Source: Anthopleura xanthogrammica
Lineage: Eukaryota; Cnidaria; Anthozoa; Actiniaria; Actiniidae
Assembly (NCBI GenBank): GCA_964019055.1
Contig: OZ025207.1
Span: forward strand, 20,801,617 to 20,865,616
Direction: 5' to 3'
Length of the DNA stretch: 64,000 nt
In this document: positions 48,716-61,001 of the stretch, one piece after another
Layout of the letters: every line of letters starts with the position of its first letter
Numbering within the stretch: the stretch's first letter is position 1
Program-made: the position numbers and the translations under genes
The notes under the pieces: model-generated
Told to the model about the DNA's origin: nothing
Seen by the model: the letters and a program-made list of their open reading frames with translations, nothing else
Database searches by the model: none

Positions 48716-49332
48716 CCGGCCGAATGTCTCGACGTATTTGATCTTGATTATCAAGATCGGATGTCCCATGAAGTGAGTACATTTTTCCTAGGTGGTCTGG
48801 CACGCAGACTTTGCTTTTACAAGTGAATAAATGTGTCTTTAAATACAACGTTATTGATACTGCTGCTATTTTGACTTCCTATATTCAGCATGGGGTATTA
48901 ATTGCGCCAGAAATAAAATAAATCTGGTTCAATCAATAGATTTTTTTTGTACTCAATATTTCGATGAAAGGTGTTACAATCCACCGTCCTCGATTGGTTC
49001 TCTGTTATATTAGAATTCAAGCAAAGCATCGTTTTTTTTAAATAAATCGTTAATATGATGTTTTATTCGATTTTAAGACAATAACACGATTGGACATACA
49101 TTCCTTATTCCAAAAAAAAAAAGCCTTGGGCTATCTGTTATTGAACTGTCTAGACCCGTCCCCCCTAGATGAAGTTATGAAGGGGGGAGGAGGAGGGGGT
49201 CTTACCTATTTATCACTCTCGATTGGTAGGGAAAGTATTTTAAAATCTTTAAGACATTTTTCTTATGTTTTAAACCATGATAAAACCAATTTGTTAAATG
49301 AATCGATTTCTTATGTGTGATGACGTAATCAA

Positions 49333-49675
49333 TCTTACGTAATTTATGACGTCATATTTTATAAAAATTAAAAAAGAACAAGCGTGCATTTAGTTGGTTT
49401 GACCCCAAAATAAGCGAAGTTGTAGCCCACATGAATTGAGACAAAGTTAAGCACGGGTTTTACTCTACGTTAAGCAAGTGGGAAAATATTAAGATTTAGA
49501 ATTTTCAACATTACTTGAATTGATAACCTGACTTTTTCACCGTTTCCAAAAATAATACGTAATTTTGTTTCAATTCATGCCAGCTATGATTTCGCTTATT
49601 TTTGGGTCAAACCGCAACCAAATGCACGCTTGTTTTAATTTTTTTAATGCAAAATGACGTCATAAATTACGTAAG
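49333..49675. repeat. Foldback element with about 80-bp arms
   Basis: CTTACGTAATTTATGACGTC, then AACAAGCGTGCATTTAG and GACCCCAAAATAAGCGAA, pairs with its inverse ending near 49675. At the right edge of the window (63890-63965) the paralogous segment has the left arm only, with the interior apparently deleted. Confidence 0.75.
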
Positions 49676-49976
49676 AGTGACGACGTCTTCACATAGCCTT
49701 CGAAATAAGGACATACAAATTATCACGTTTTTACTTCCTGCAAACGGCTCACATGACAAGCCCATAGGCATGCACCATTTGGACAGTGATCCGGTTTTTT
49801 TAAAAAGTGTTCTGGTGTCTTTATTTACCGGTCGGATAAATATGTTTTACTAGGGAAATAGTGAATTTAAAAAGTGTACTGGTACTACAAACGTACTAAT
49901 GGCTACCGCCTTTTATGACCACGTTTCATCGTTTCCCTACCTTTCGCAAACCTTCTCACCAAACACAAGTGTTCTT

Positions 49977-50250
49977 AACAATTAGTCCTCGAGTCCGAAT
50001 GGTCTACGTGTCAATGGGCTATTGACTCGTAGGCCATGAGGGCGAGAGGTCTAATTGTTTTAGTAAAAACCTACTAATCGGTCCAATAAAAGGATGCAAA
50101 AAGTTTTGGATTTTGCTTTAAATATATATTTTTTGGTTTTCAAAACCGGCGCTTTTTGCTAATAGAGGTCTATCACTAATAGACCCCTAGTAGCTCAGCC
50201 AATCACAGGGCTCGATTGGTGATAGACCATTAGTAGGTTTTTTCTAATTT
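49977..50250. repeat. Nested foldback elements
   Basis: AACAATTAGTCCTCGAGTCC...GAGGTCTAATTGTTT forms one palindrome (about 49978-50062). AGTAAAAACCTACTAATCGG at about 50063 pairs with GATAGACCATTAGTAGGTTT at about 50220-50240. Non-coding. Confidence 0.65.
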
Positions 50251-50289
50251 TATTTATCTACTGTTTGGAGATTATTTTTTTCGATTTCT

Positions 50290-51374
50290 TCACTAAGAAT
50301 TAAAGCTCACGAGAACAATTCCTGGTTTGTAATGAAACGAAAATAAAAGAAAGTGATATCAAAATACGCATTAGAATAGCCGTATTATTTTTGGATTCAA
50401 ATGACAAAAAATGTCGAAATAGTAAAATTATGCGTGCTATGTGCTCTGATAACAGTACCTGAGATTGTCACTGGATTTATGGTTTTTCGTTTGAATATCA
50501 TACTGCTATGATCTATTGATCTTATCCAATAAATTCGCTCGAAGAGATTAAAAGTCAACCCGTTAACAGACGATGATTCCACTCCTCCTGACTCTCCTGA
50601 CATCGACATCGCTGATAAAACATGCTTGCTCAGAAAACAAGACCTCGAAGTGAGTTTTACAGCGCGACGCGCAAAAGTATGACCACTTTTAATGTATTCG
50701 CATACTTCTATGCACGGGTTTTTTGCTCCAAACGAGCTTTTACACGCCTTATTTGGTAAAACCAGACAGCTTCGCATCAATTGTGTTGGTTTAAAGTACA
50801 AAATCCCGTGCATAGAAGTATGCGAAAACATTAAATGTGGTAATACTTTTGAGCTTCGCGCTGTAATTTACATATTAAGCATTGCGCCTTTTTTCCCGCA
50901 AGCAGAAGACATACAAACGTTTCTATCGTTTCCCTATTTTCCTTTACCTTTAGCTCACCTTAACACCAAAGAAAAGTATTCTTTTATTTATATTATCTAC
51001 AATACCATCTTGAGATTCCCCTCCAATCCCTTTTCACTAGATTTGATAGAAATTGGGATTCTGAATTGACGTTTCAGGTTTACCGTAAACTTGATGCTTA
51101 AACTCTCTAATAATACGGCAGTACAGATGATGCCTCCGAATATTTTTAGTATTTTGTTATTTATGTACTAAATAACCATACCGGATTTATTTATCATGAA
51201 TCAAAGGCAGTGACTGCTAAAGTCTCCCTGAGTGCCAGAACCGCTTTTGAACTCGTCTCATGCTTTTGACCACAACCAAGTTATATATTCGTTCTTCTAC
51301 AGAATTTGAAGACATCGTCCCAATTGAATGAAGAATTAAAGCTCACGAGTACAATTCCTGGTTCGGTTAGTTAA
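50290..51374 (+). pseudogene. Relics of the last exons of DSL1
   Basis: Three pieces of the DSL1 3' end are duplicated here. About 50290-50460 is a decayed copy of the last exon and its flank. 50532-50649 copies exon 40761-40878 at full length (118 bp), but the acceptor AG is lost (CCAATAAATT in place of CCAATAGTATT) and one Arg codon became Cys. 51303-51374 copies the final exon with acceptor, frame and stop kept (TIPGSVS). No upstream exons exist nearby, so this is a 3' fragment left by segmental duplication. Confidence 0.8.
50660..50863. mobile_element. TA-flanked MITE, copy 1
   Basis: 204 bp with terminal inverted repeats CAGCGCGACGCGCAAAAGTA and CAGCGCGAAGCTCAAAAGTA (minus strand), flanked by TA (50658-50659 and 50864-50865). 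The DSL1 intron at 40879-40900 (GTGAGTTTTAATTTACAT) is the matching empty site, so the insertion and its TA duplication are directly visible. A sister copy is at 57241-57430. Confidence 0.88.
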
Positions 51375-51449
51375 GCATGTGATGCTTTTTGATAAGCAAC
51401 ATTAAAAAAGGCCTTAGAATAGCCGTTTTATTTTGGAATACAACTGATG

Positions 51450-51450
51450 C

Positions 51451-51508
<58 letters not shown>
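51450..51508. repeat. (AAT)n microsatellite
   Basis: About 19 AAT repeats downstream of the DSL1 relic exon. The stretch from here to 52900 shows no gene that I can support. Confidence 0.95.
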
Positions 51509-52128
51509 TTAATAATGGTTTAATGGTTATTCCACTGGGTGGCTCTTACATGACCATAACTACTCTAATAATCTGAACTAATTATAATAGAAATATACAT
51601 ATATACATATAAAAGACAAACTTATGAAATAGCCACCCCCCCCCCCTCTCCACAAAAAAAAAATAGTAATAATAATAGCTGAATAACTCTTAAATAGAAA
51701 GAGCATGCGTGCTATACAGTATTTGCTCCGCTAAAGTACGCTAACGTTTATCCTGCGTGTATATATTCCGATTCCGAAAATAGAGGACACAAAAGGAGGT
51801 CCTGGATCGAGGGGGCTAACACGACTCTAGTCAGTTCTTCGTGATCTGTGATCTGTGTTTTTTTTTTATTCAACATTCAAGCTCCATCTTTGTTACTGAT
51901 GTTTACATCCATTAAGACTCGTTTTACAAATGAAACTTCAATGATAAAGTTCTTCTTTGTATTATTTCTTAAGTCTGCCGTTAAGCTTCGGGATGTTGGA
52001 TTTGCTGGGTGTGCAGGTGTGGTGCAAATATAGTGGATTCCATATATGCGCTATTATATATTTGTCTAAATTTAGTTATACCTATTTATAGCTGGCATCA
52101 GTTGTCTGTTGGCTTTTACCGCCTTAAG

Positions 52129-52330
52129 GCCCTGTTACGCTGTGCAACTTGTCCCATTCCGTTGGGAGACAAGTTGCTGGAGAATTGCACAGTGTAACAG
52201 GGGTTGTCTCGCATTTTCTGTTGTTGCGCGTTACGTTGCACGAAGTAGAACTTAGTTCTACTGTTAGCAACGGATTGCAGCAACTTTAAGGCGATTCGTA
52301 AGAGGTACTTTACCTGGCCTTTCTTGCTTT
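52129..52330. repeat. Dispersed hairpin element
   Basis: GGCCCTGTTACGCTGTGCAA at the left pairs with TTGCACAGTGTAACAGGGG about 60 bp on, followed by a related segment ending near GCAACTTTAAGGCGATTCG. It is similar to 39826-39960. It is followed by (ATACA)n and a fragment shared with 33440-33510. Confidence 0.45.
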
Positions 52331-52923
52331 TTTAAAATATGATTTAAATGCAATGTTTTTTTTAATACGATTACAATACAATACAATACAATAAACTTTA
52401 TTTAAAGAGGGTGACGTATTAACCCATTTGGTTATCTAACTTACGGCCCTCATAGCATTTTGTTTATTATTTCGATTAGATATAGTTTTATCCTCGTCAA
52501 AAATATTTAGTACATATGCATATACATATTTACATATTTACATTTTTGTATCATTCCGGAAATTCTGTCTTCAAGTAACATATACGATTTGAGTGTCAAT
52601 GTTGTATATCCCATACAACATTGTATGTACGTGACCTTAATTAGTCATGCGATTTCATTGGGTCTCACCCTAATGAATTAGTAATGACTATGATAAGATG
52701 TTTTCCCATTTCAGACCACGTGTTATTCTATTGAGAATAGGATTCCTTGTTTGAGTTGTATCCATATTTATGTATCTTCATGCATCACATGTAAAACCCT
52801 AAAACAAAGAAATGATACTCTAGCCCAGAGGGAATAACATATGGTCTGAAATGGGAAAGCATTACATCAAGATGAAAATGTATATATAAACTAATTTATA
52901 ATACGAATATCTTGCACAAATGT

Positions 52924-53856
52924 ATTGCCAGAAATATGGGACATTAGCCTGCCTGAGCTGCGTCCTTCGCAATTTAGCTCTTCAGCTGCAAGTAAGGATG
53001 ATTAGCCCCTCCAATTTATTTATTTATATTACTTGCAAATGCGCAATGATGCGTTTCAGCTTACAAAATGGCCGCCGAGTCTTATAGGAAACGTATGGGG
53101 AATATAGAGCTTCCTCTATTTACTGTGAATAGGGTTTTATTTACTCTGAGCTCCTCATCGCGACAAACAACCCACCCTACAAGCTACTAAATAAGCGTAA
53201 AGTGATCATTGAATCATGCGACATATTGGTTCCCGGACTACTTGCCTTCGAAAGCTCTAGATTCCATACATCGTCTATAAATCTGGCCACACTTGACCCC
53301 AAAATCGTCTTATTTGAAGTCGAAAAAATTTAAAGTAAAAGAGCTCCTCCTCGATATCACCAAACGAGTGTTTAATAAATCCAAAACCGCTCAAAATAGA
53401 CAGCATGCCTTCAGAATGTTGGTTCCCAAGAATCTTGAAGTTAGGTTAAATTTTAAACGATTCGACGCGTTGATAGCTCGTAGTTTTCAGCTAAAAATGA
53501 CAAGAAACCACAGAGAACTGCTCCAAACAGCTTCAAACCCCCTAAATATCGCCATTTTGTTTTTACAAGCTTCTATTGACTGCTGAAATACAATAAGAAA
53601 GCCAAAGTAACGATTTACGTTTGAAACTTGTTTCTTGTCCTTCATGGGCTTCCTGTGGTGAGGCTTATCAACAGAAAAATAATAGTTGCTCCTTTGATTG
53701 TCAAGTAATTTTTTTTTGGCAAGAATTGTTTTACTAACATCATAGTTAAATATAAATATGTGCTTGGAAACCATGTAGTTATATTTTTCCTCTAGAAAAC
53801 CACTTCATTTTCATTCATGCGTAACACCGGTGACAATGTCCAATATTTCTGGCAAT
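52924..53856 (+). mobile_element. Non-autonomous TIR element, copy A
   Basis: 933 bp bounded by ATTGCCAGAAATATGGGACA and, inverted, ATTGCCAGAAATATTGGACA. It shares its whole length with copy B (59793-60646), which is in the opposite orientation. Copy A carries an extra block of about 80 bp (AGCTGCGTCCTTCGCAATTT onwards) that also occurs at 40619-40690, itself a mobile short repeat. A short frame (53293-53586) containing RVFNKSKTAQNRQHAFRMLV is kept in both copies. Its function is unknown. Confidence 0.65.
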
Positions 53857-54098
53857 GAGTTTTTAACACTATTAATTATGAACAATTGATAGTTAAGATA
53901 ATATTAAGGATTTCAACGATTCATGAACCTTCTTTAGAAAGTAGCAACGTGGATGGATGTTTATTATAGAAACATTCAGCTGTCTCTGGTGGAATGGTAA
54001 AACCATTCTTTAATTGTATACTCATTCTGTGTCCTTTCACTTGCATCAGTGGAACTGCATACCTATCATCGAGATGAGGCTTTTCTTTCTTTTCATCG

Positions 54099-57000
54099 TT
54101 ATATAACAGGTCCTATGCGTCTTCTTATCCTACAACATAAATCGGCACTTCATGTGAAATAAAAAACAAATTCTCTTATATATTAGCCGGTTTGATTAAG
54201 CTTCGCGGGTAAGATCAATAAGATCTTAGAACAGCTTTTCATCCCCAATAGATATGAGACTATCACATTACAAATTATACGTAGAGTGCCGTTGATTAGT
54301 TTTTGTTTGCTATGAAAAATCATGGCATCAGTCGGGGACAACCTCATCATCCAATCGGAATGGCATAAACGCGGCACCAAAATTTTCTTATAATTTTTTC
54401 GAAAAGTGCTCCAAGGAAAAAAGTTGCTGGAAATGGTCTTAGGTCATAAATAATTATTAATAAAATGTGCTCTTTGATGCCAGGTAATGAATTTTTAACG
54501 TTTGAAAAGTTGTACGCTTAGGCTTTCCCTTTTACACGGAATCGTGCTATTAGGACAAAACTTCAAACGCCTAGGCGTGCTTATTAAAGAGACGGTTTCT
54601 TGTAAGAGGTATGTACTGGTCAAATGTTTGAACTGTTAAGAAATCGTCCGGTACCCTGTAAGGCCAGTCTAAAAGTAATGATATATAATACAAGCGACTA
54701 CACCATACATCATTAACTTAATTGCTACAGAATACGAAACAGTTAACTTACCTTCCACGAATGTACTTGATAAGCAAAACCGTGGTGATGACCAAGAACG
54801 TAATAATTCCCAATGTGATTGCAACGTACTTCCAAGCCTGGCTTTGCCTTGCTGGGTTTCCCGTGCCTTTTGTCGTATTCATCTGAGTGGATTGATTAAC
54901 CGCTGTCCTGGTTGGTTGTACATAAAGAGTGCTTGATACTTTGCTTTTTGAAGGCGTGACCATTATCGTAGACGTAGACATGGACACTGATAAGTTCATA
55001 AGCTTTGTAGTGAACATTGAAAAAATCGTTTTTAAATTCAAACTTGAGGTTTGCATAATAGTTGTAGAGACCAAAATATTACGACAGATAAATTTAAGAG
55101 TAACGTTTGTGCACCTTTTTATCGAATTCGTCGAGTTACAAAAAATCTGGTGTAGGGACTGATTGCGTGGACAGGACAAATTACAAGAGAGGCCGTACCA
55201 ACCAATGTGGCACAACATTGTACCATTCAGAGGATCACAATCGTAGTGTCCAGTAGAGTCATTAGTAGGAACACAATACGATGTACAAGAGGATCCATAC
55301 GAATCCTCGTGGCAAACCTTTATTCCATTGACAGGGTTGCAGTTGTAGTGACCAGTAGAGTCATTAGTAGGAACACAATACGATGTACAAGAGGAACCAT
55401 GCCAATCCCTGTGGCACACCTTTATTCCATTGACAGGGTTGCAGTTGTAGTGACCAGTAGAGTCATTAGTAGGAACACAATACGATGTACAAGAGGATCC
55501 ATACCAATCCTCGTGGCAAACCTTCATTCCATTGACAGGGTTGCAGTTGTAGTGACCAGTTGAGTTATTAGTAGGAACACAATACGTGGTAAAGAAGGCC
55601 CCATACCAATCCTTGTGGCACACCTTTGTACCAGTAGCATTATCACAACGATAATGTCCAAAATCATCTGGCTTACAAAACACATTGCATTCTTTACCAT
55701 ACCAGAAAGTAGCACAAATCTTTGTTCCATTATTGTCACATGTATAATTGCTATATTGGTTATTCTGCGGCCAGCAGTATGTTGTGCAATTCTTTCCATA
55801 CCATCCAGGGTGACACTTGATAGTACCATCACTAAAACATGAATAATGTCCCTCAGATGAACTATTTTTTGGGGAACACCATATCTTGCAGTTGCTTCCA
55901 TACCAGTTTTGATAACACATTTTAGTTCCGTTAGTGTTACAATGATAGTGTCCCCATTCATCATCACGAGGAAAGCAAGAGTCCGTGCAGTTTTTCCCAT
56001 TCCAGTTATTCAGACAGACTTTAGTGCCGTTATTGTTGCACCAGTAATGTCCATTCCTATCGTCTCTGTATTTACAGTAGATACCACAGGTAGGACGATA
56101 GTAATATCGATCACAGTATAACTGGTATTGGATTTCAAGGGTTGTCTTACTTGAGGATCTTTTACCTGTTAGTCTGATAGTTTCGGAAGTTATAACTGTA
56201 CCATTGTACTTCGGTATGGCAGTTATTGTTGCCGAGTGTCGATCAATAATGTTATCATTACCCGTGTCTTCATCCCGGGCTTCTATAAAGACCCCGAAAT
56301 CTTGCTGTAAAAAGGAAAGAAAATAGAAATCAGAAATGTAAAAGCATTTCTAGTATATAAGCAGTACCATACCCGCATACCAGCACATAACTTTGGCAGT
56401 TTGTGTAATCATTGAGGGTATTTTTTTTTGTCAAATACATTATTCATCACCACATTCAGTAAGTAGCATATAAATATACTTACTGTTTTTATGTTGAAAG
56501 ATTTTTCCACTCTCCAGTTTATAATAAATGTGTTTTTCCCCAGCTCACTACTGGTCACTGCGCCAGACATACAGTTAGACATAGAGTTAGGGCGTGGAGA
56601 TGCTGTTAGACATACTTTGAAGTAGGTATCACATGCATTACATAGAGGGTCACAGCATAAATTTCGCCAGTCTGTTCCTCCTGAATTTGTCATCTTTTTT
56701 AGAATAACAGCAAATTTCCCTTTTCCTTTGACTGAAATCTTTAAAGATAACAAGAAGAAAGGAAAAAATAATACTAAAGATACATAAAGAGATAATAGAA
56801 GATCAATTCGATGACAACAACAATAACGAGGACTACAACAACAACAACAACAACAAGACAAGGCATTTTATTTGTGGTTCTGAACCTTATCAAACCCACT
56901 GTGAAGAGGTAAAGCTCATCTTGTTTACTGGTTCTTTGTTTTTTAAAATTCAGACGCCACAGAATAAACGATTTACAGGATTCGACTGATTTTGACCTTA

Positions 57001-57788
57001 TGCGCCGCTTGTTAAATTGCTCCCCCAAGGAGCTCAGCATGAGACAATGCCCTGATTTGGCGAGATACGAAAGGAAACGATAAGGCAATATAAATGTGCA
57101 CATCGATATGACGCCAAACTTTCCGGAATTGCAAAATGCATTTCATCATGGGGCTTTTTTAGGGGACGCTTTCATACAGATGTGGTGTATATTTTGCTTG
57201 CTGATAGTAAAAAGTGATACGAAATCATAATTGTGTTATACCGCGACGCGCAAAAGTATGACCACTTTCGCATATTCGCATATTTCTATGCACGGGCTTT
57301 TTGCTGCGAAACAAGTTTTTACACGCCTTATTTGGTAAAACCAGACAGCTTGGCATCAAATGTGTCTGTACAAAATCCCGTGCATAGTAGTATGCGAATA
57401 CATTAAATGTGGACCTGCGCGTCGCGCTCTAGTTTTCAAATTTCTTTCATTTCTTTGCGCATAAAATGGCAACTGACTTATAAAGCGTCCCTAAAAACAG
57501 CCTCATAATGCAACGTGCGCATTTCTACATTTTATTATTATCTAGGTATATTTTCATTACCTTGTTCTATATACACCTAGAATGCATATCTAGCTTTTAA
57601 TGAGTCAATTTTGTATAGTTTTATTATTATCTAGGTATATTTTCATTACCTTGTTCTATATACACCTAGAATGCATGTCTAGCTTTTAATGAGTCAATTT
57701 GGCAGAGTTGTAGTATTATCTAGTTTTTTAATCATAATGTTTCGTGATTGTAAGGGCACCGAGACCCAGTTGTGGTGCCTTAGAACTG

Positions 57789-57847
<59 letters not shown>

Positions 57848-59342
57848 AGTCAAAATAGCTCAAGTGTACCCCCTGGAATCCATTAATGAATTCATTTTTC
57901 GAATATTGAGTTATTCTTATTATTCCTTCTGACTCCAAACTTGAAAATAGATTATCTACTTCAGTTTTGATTCGATTCTTCAACAATTGCCATGTCAAGG
58001 TAGAAAAACTCCCCAGAAAGGCATCCCTTAGAATTTTAGTGTAAAATAAATGTTAAGTTTGGAGTCTTCCGATTTTTTAATGAAAACTCAGAGTGAATAA
58101 TCAAATCAATATTCGAATAATAAAATCATTAATGGAGCCTACGGGGGTACGCTTGAGCCGTTTTGACTGTATTATTATTACTATTTTATTTTAACCTCAG
58201 AAAAATTTTTTTTTACATAATATGATTTTTCCCTGGTAAAATTACTAGTCGGGTCTTTTTCCAAGACCTAAGACTTCAAACTGACATTTCAAAACCTAAC
58301 CGAAACCTTTAACCTATTGTTACAATGCTGCTTGACGTTTTCTTTTTCTTTCTTTTATCCCCCCCCCCTTTTTTTTTTTCTTAAAGTTCCAAGACTTTCC
58401 TTAATATTCTGGCAGTTCCTAAAATTGCGGATTTCTGAAGTGTTGTTATCCTGTTACTTATGCCTAACATAGTTACATATTTCTTCAGTCTCTTTGACAC
58501 TGAGCCTAAACTTCCCACTACTACTGGTACTACTTTGACCTTTGTTTTCCATATCTTTTTTAGTTCTCTTGCAAGGTCCTGGTATTTTTCTATCTTCTCA
58601 AGCTCTTTGATTTCAATCCTTCTGTCAGCAGGCACAGCTACATCGATAATCCAGGTTTTGTTCAATTCCTTCTCAACCAGAACTATATCCGGACGCCTAG
58701 CCTGGATTATCCTATCTGTCTGGATGGTAAAGTCCCACATCAACTTCACTTCATGGTTCTCCATTACACTATCGGGATCATGTTCATACCATTTGTCACA
58801 ACATGGTAATCCATATTTCTTGCAAAGTTCCCAGTGCAGTAGTCCAGCAAGTGTGTCGTGCCGACGCTTGTACTCTATCTGTGCAAGTTTACTGCAGGCA
58901 CAAATAATATGTTCTACAGTTTCCTCACATGTGCCACACATTCTGCACTTTTCAGACACTTCTCGATTTTCGATTTTAGCCTTTATTGCGTTAGTTCTTA
59001 TAGCTTGGTCTTGAGCAGCAATGATTAGCCCTTCAGTTTCTCTCTTCAGATCACCGACTCTCAGCCAATTCCACGTCTCCTTATCAGCCACATCCTTGAT
59101 TTGCTGATGGTACTGCCTCTGTAGGGGTTTCGTCATTATTTCTTCCCACCTTTGGTCTCTCTTTCTTTCCTTTGTAATCCTTTGGTTGTTCCGCTGGTGC
59201 ATGTTTTCCTATTTTAAGTTTGGAGTCTTCCGATTTTTTAATGAAAACTCAGAGTGAATAATCAAATCAATATTCGAATAATAAAATCATTAATGGAGCC
59301 TACGGGGGTACGCTTGAGCCGTTTTGACTGTATTATTATTAC

Positions 59343-59388
<46 letters not shown>

Positions 59389-60717
59389 GTTATTATTATT
59401 ATTATTAATAGAAATTATAAAATACAAAATATACCAACATGAAATCGCTTCTAGATGCTTCCAAACTAAAAATCAGATTTACGGTATTCCTTTGCCAAGT
59501 ATGGATAATTTACCACTGAAATCTTTAAAATGCTTTCTTTACTGAAAAATGCAATTTTTTATGCACCGTGTGTAAATTAGATTAAACAGATTGCGTATCG
59601 TTCACACATGGATAATGGAAAAGAATGCGATAGGAAAATACGATACAAGAACACTTAATCTCCCTGGAAAGGGCTTTTCAGAAACAATATTACATCGGGT
59701 AGGAAAAAAAAAATTAACTAATACGAGTACATAAGCTATAATGACTATCAAACTAGCTACTATAAAAAAGTATATCAATAATAAAGGATATCATTGCCAG
59801 AAATATTGGACATTGTCAGCGGTGTTACGCATGTATGAAAATGAAGTGGTTTTTTAGAGGAAAAATATTACTACATGGTTTCCAAGCACATATTTATATT
59901 CAACTATGATGTTAGTAAAACAATTCTTGCCAAAAAATAGTTACTTGACAATTAAAAGAACAACTATTATTTTTCTGTTAATAAGCCTCACCACAGGAAG
60001 CCCATGAAGGACAAGAAACAAGTTTCAAACGTAAATCGTTACTTTGGCTTTCTTACTGTATCTCAGCAGTCAATAGGAGCTTGTAAAAACAAAATAACGA
60101 TATTTAGGGGGTTTTGAAGCTGTTTGGAGCAGTTCTCTTTATTGTCATTTATTTTTAACTGAAAACTACGAGCTAACAACGCGTCGAATCGTTTAAAATT
60201 TAACTTAACTTCAAGCTTCTTGGGAACCAACATTCTGCAGGCATGCTGTCTATTTTGAGCGGTTTTGGATTTATTAAACACTCGTTTGGTGATATCGAGG
60301 TGGAGCTCTTTTACTTATAATTTTTTTCGACTTCAAATAAGACGATTTTAGGGTCAAGTGTGGCCAGATTTATAGACGATGTATGGAATCTAGAGCTTTC
60401 GAAGGCAAGTAGTCCTGGAACCAATATGTCGCATGATTCAATGATCACTTTACGCTTATTTAGTAGCTTGTAGGGTGGGTTGTTTGTCGCGATGTGGAGC
60501 TCAGAGTAAATAAAACCCTATTCGCCGTAAATAGAGGAAGCTCTATATTCCCCATACATTTCCTATAAGACTCGGCGGCTATTTTGTAAGCTGAAACGCA
60601 TCATTGCGCATTTGCAAGCAGGCTCATGTCCCATATTTTTGGCAATGATAATACTAAGTAGAAATCTATATTAAACATAAAATACTGAAGTGAAATCGGG
60701 CCAAATCAGGGATACAC

Positions 60718-60748
<31 letters not shown>

Positions 60749-60962
60749 CAGCCTTTTGCAAAAATTATGGCCGTTTCAAGTATATGTACAAGTATATCAA
60801 AAGTATATCAAAAATTATGGGATATCATTCCTGATATTTTTTTCAGAAAGCCCTAGTGATAGGCAACCCGAAAAAAATATCAGTGATGATATCCCATAAT
60901 TTCTGATATACTTTTGATATACTTGTATATATACTTGAAACGGCCATAATTTTTGCAAAAGG

Positions 60963-61001
<39 letters not shown>

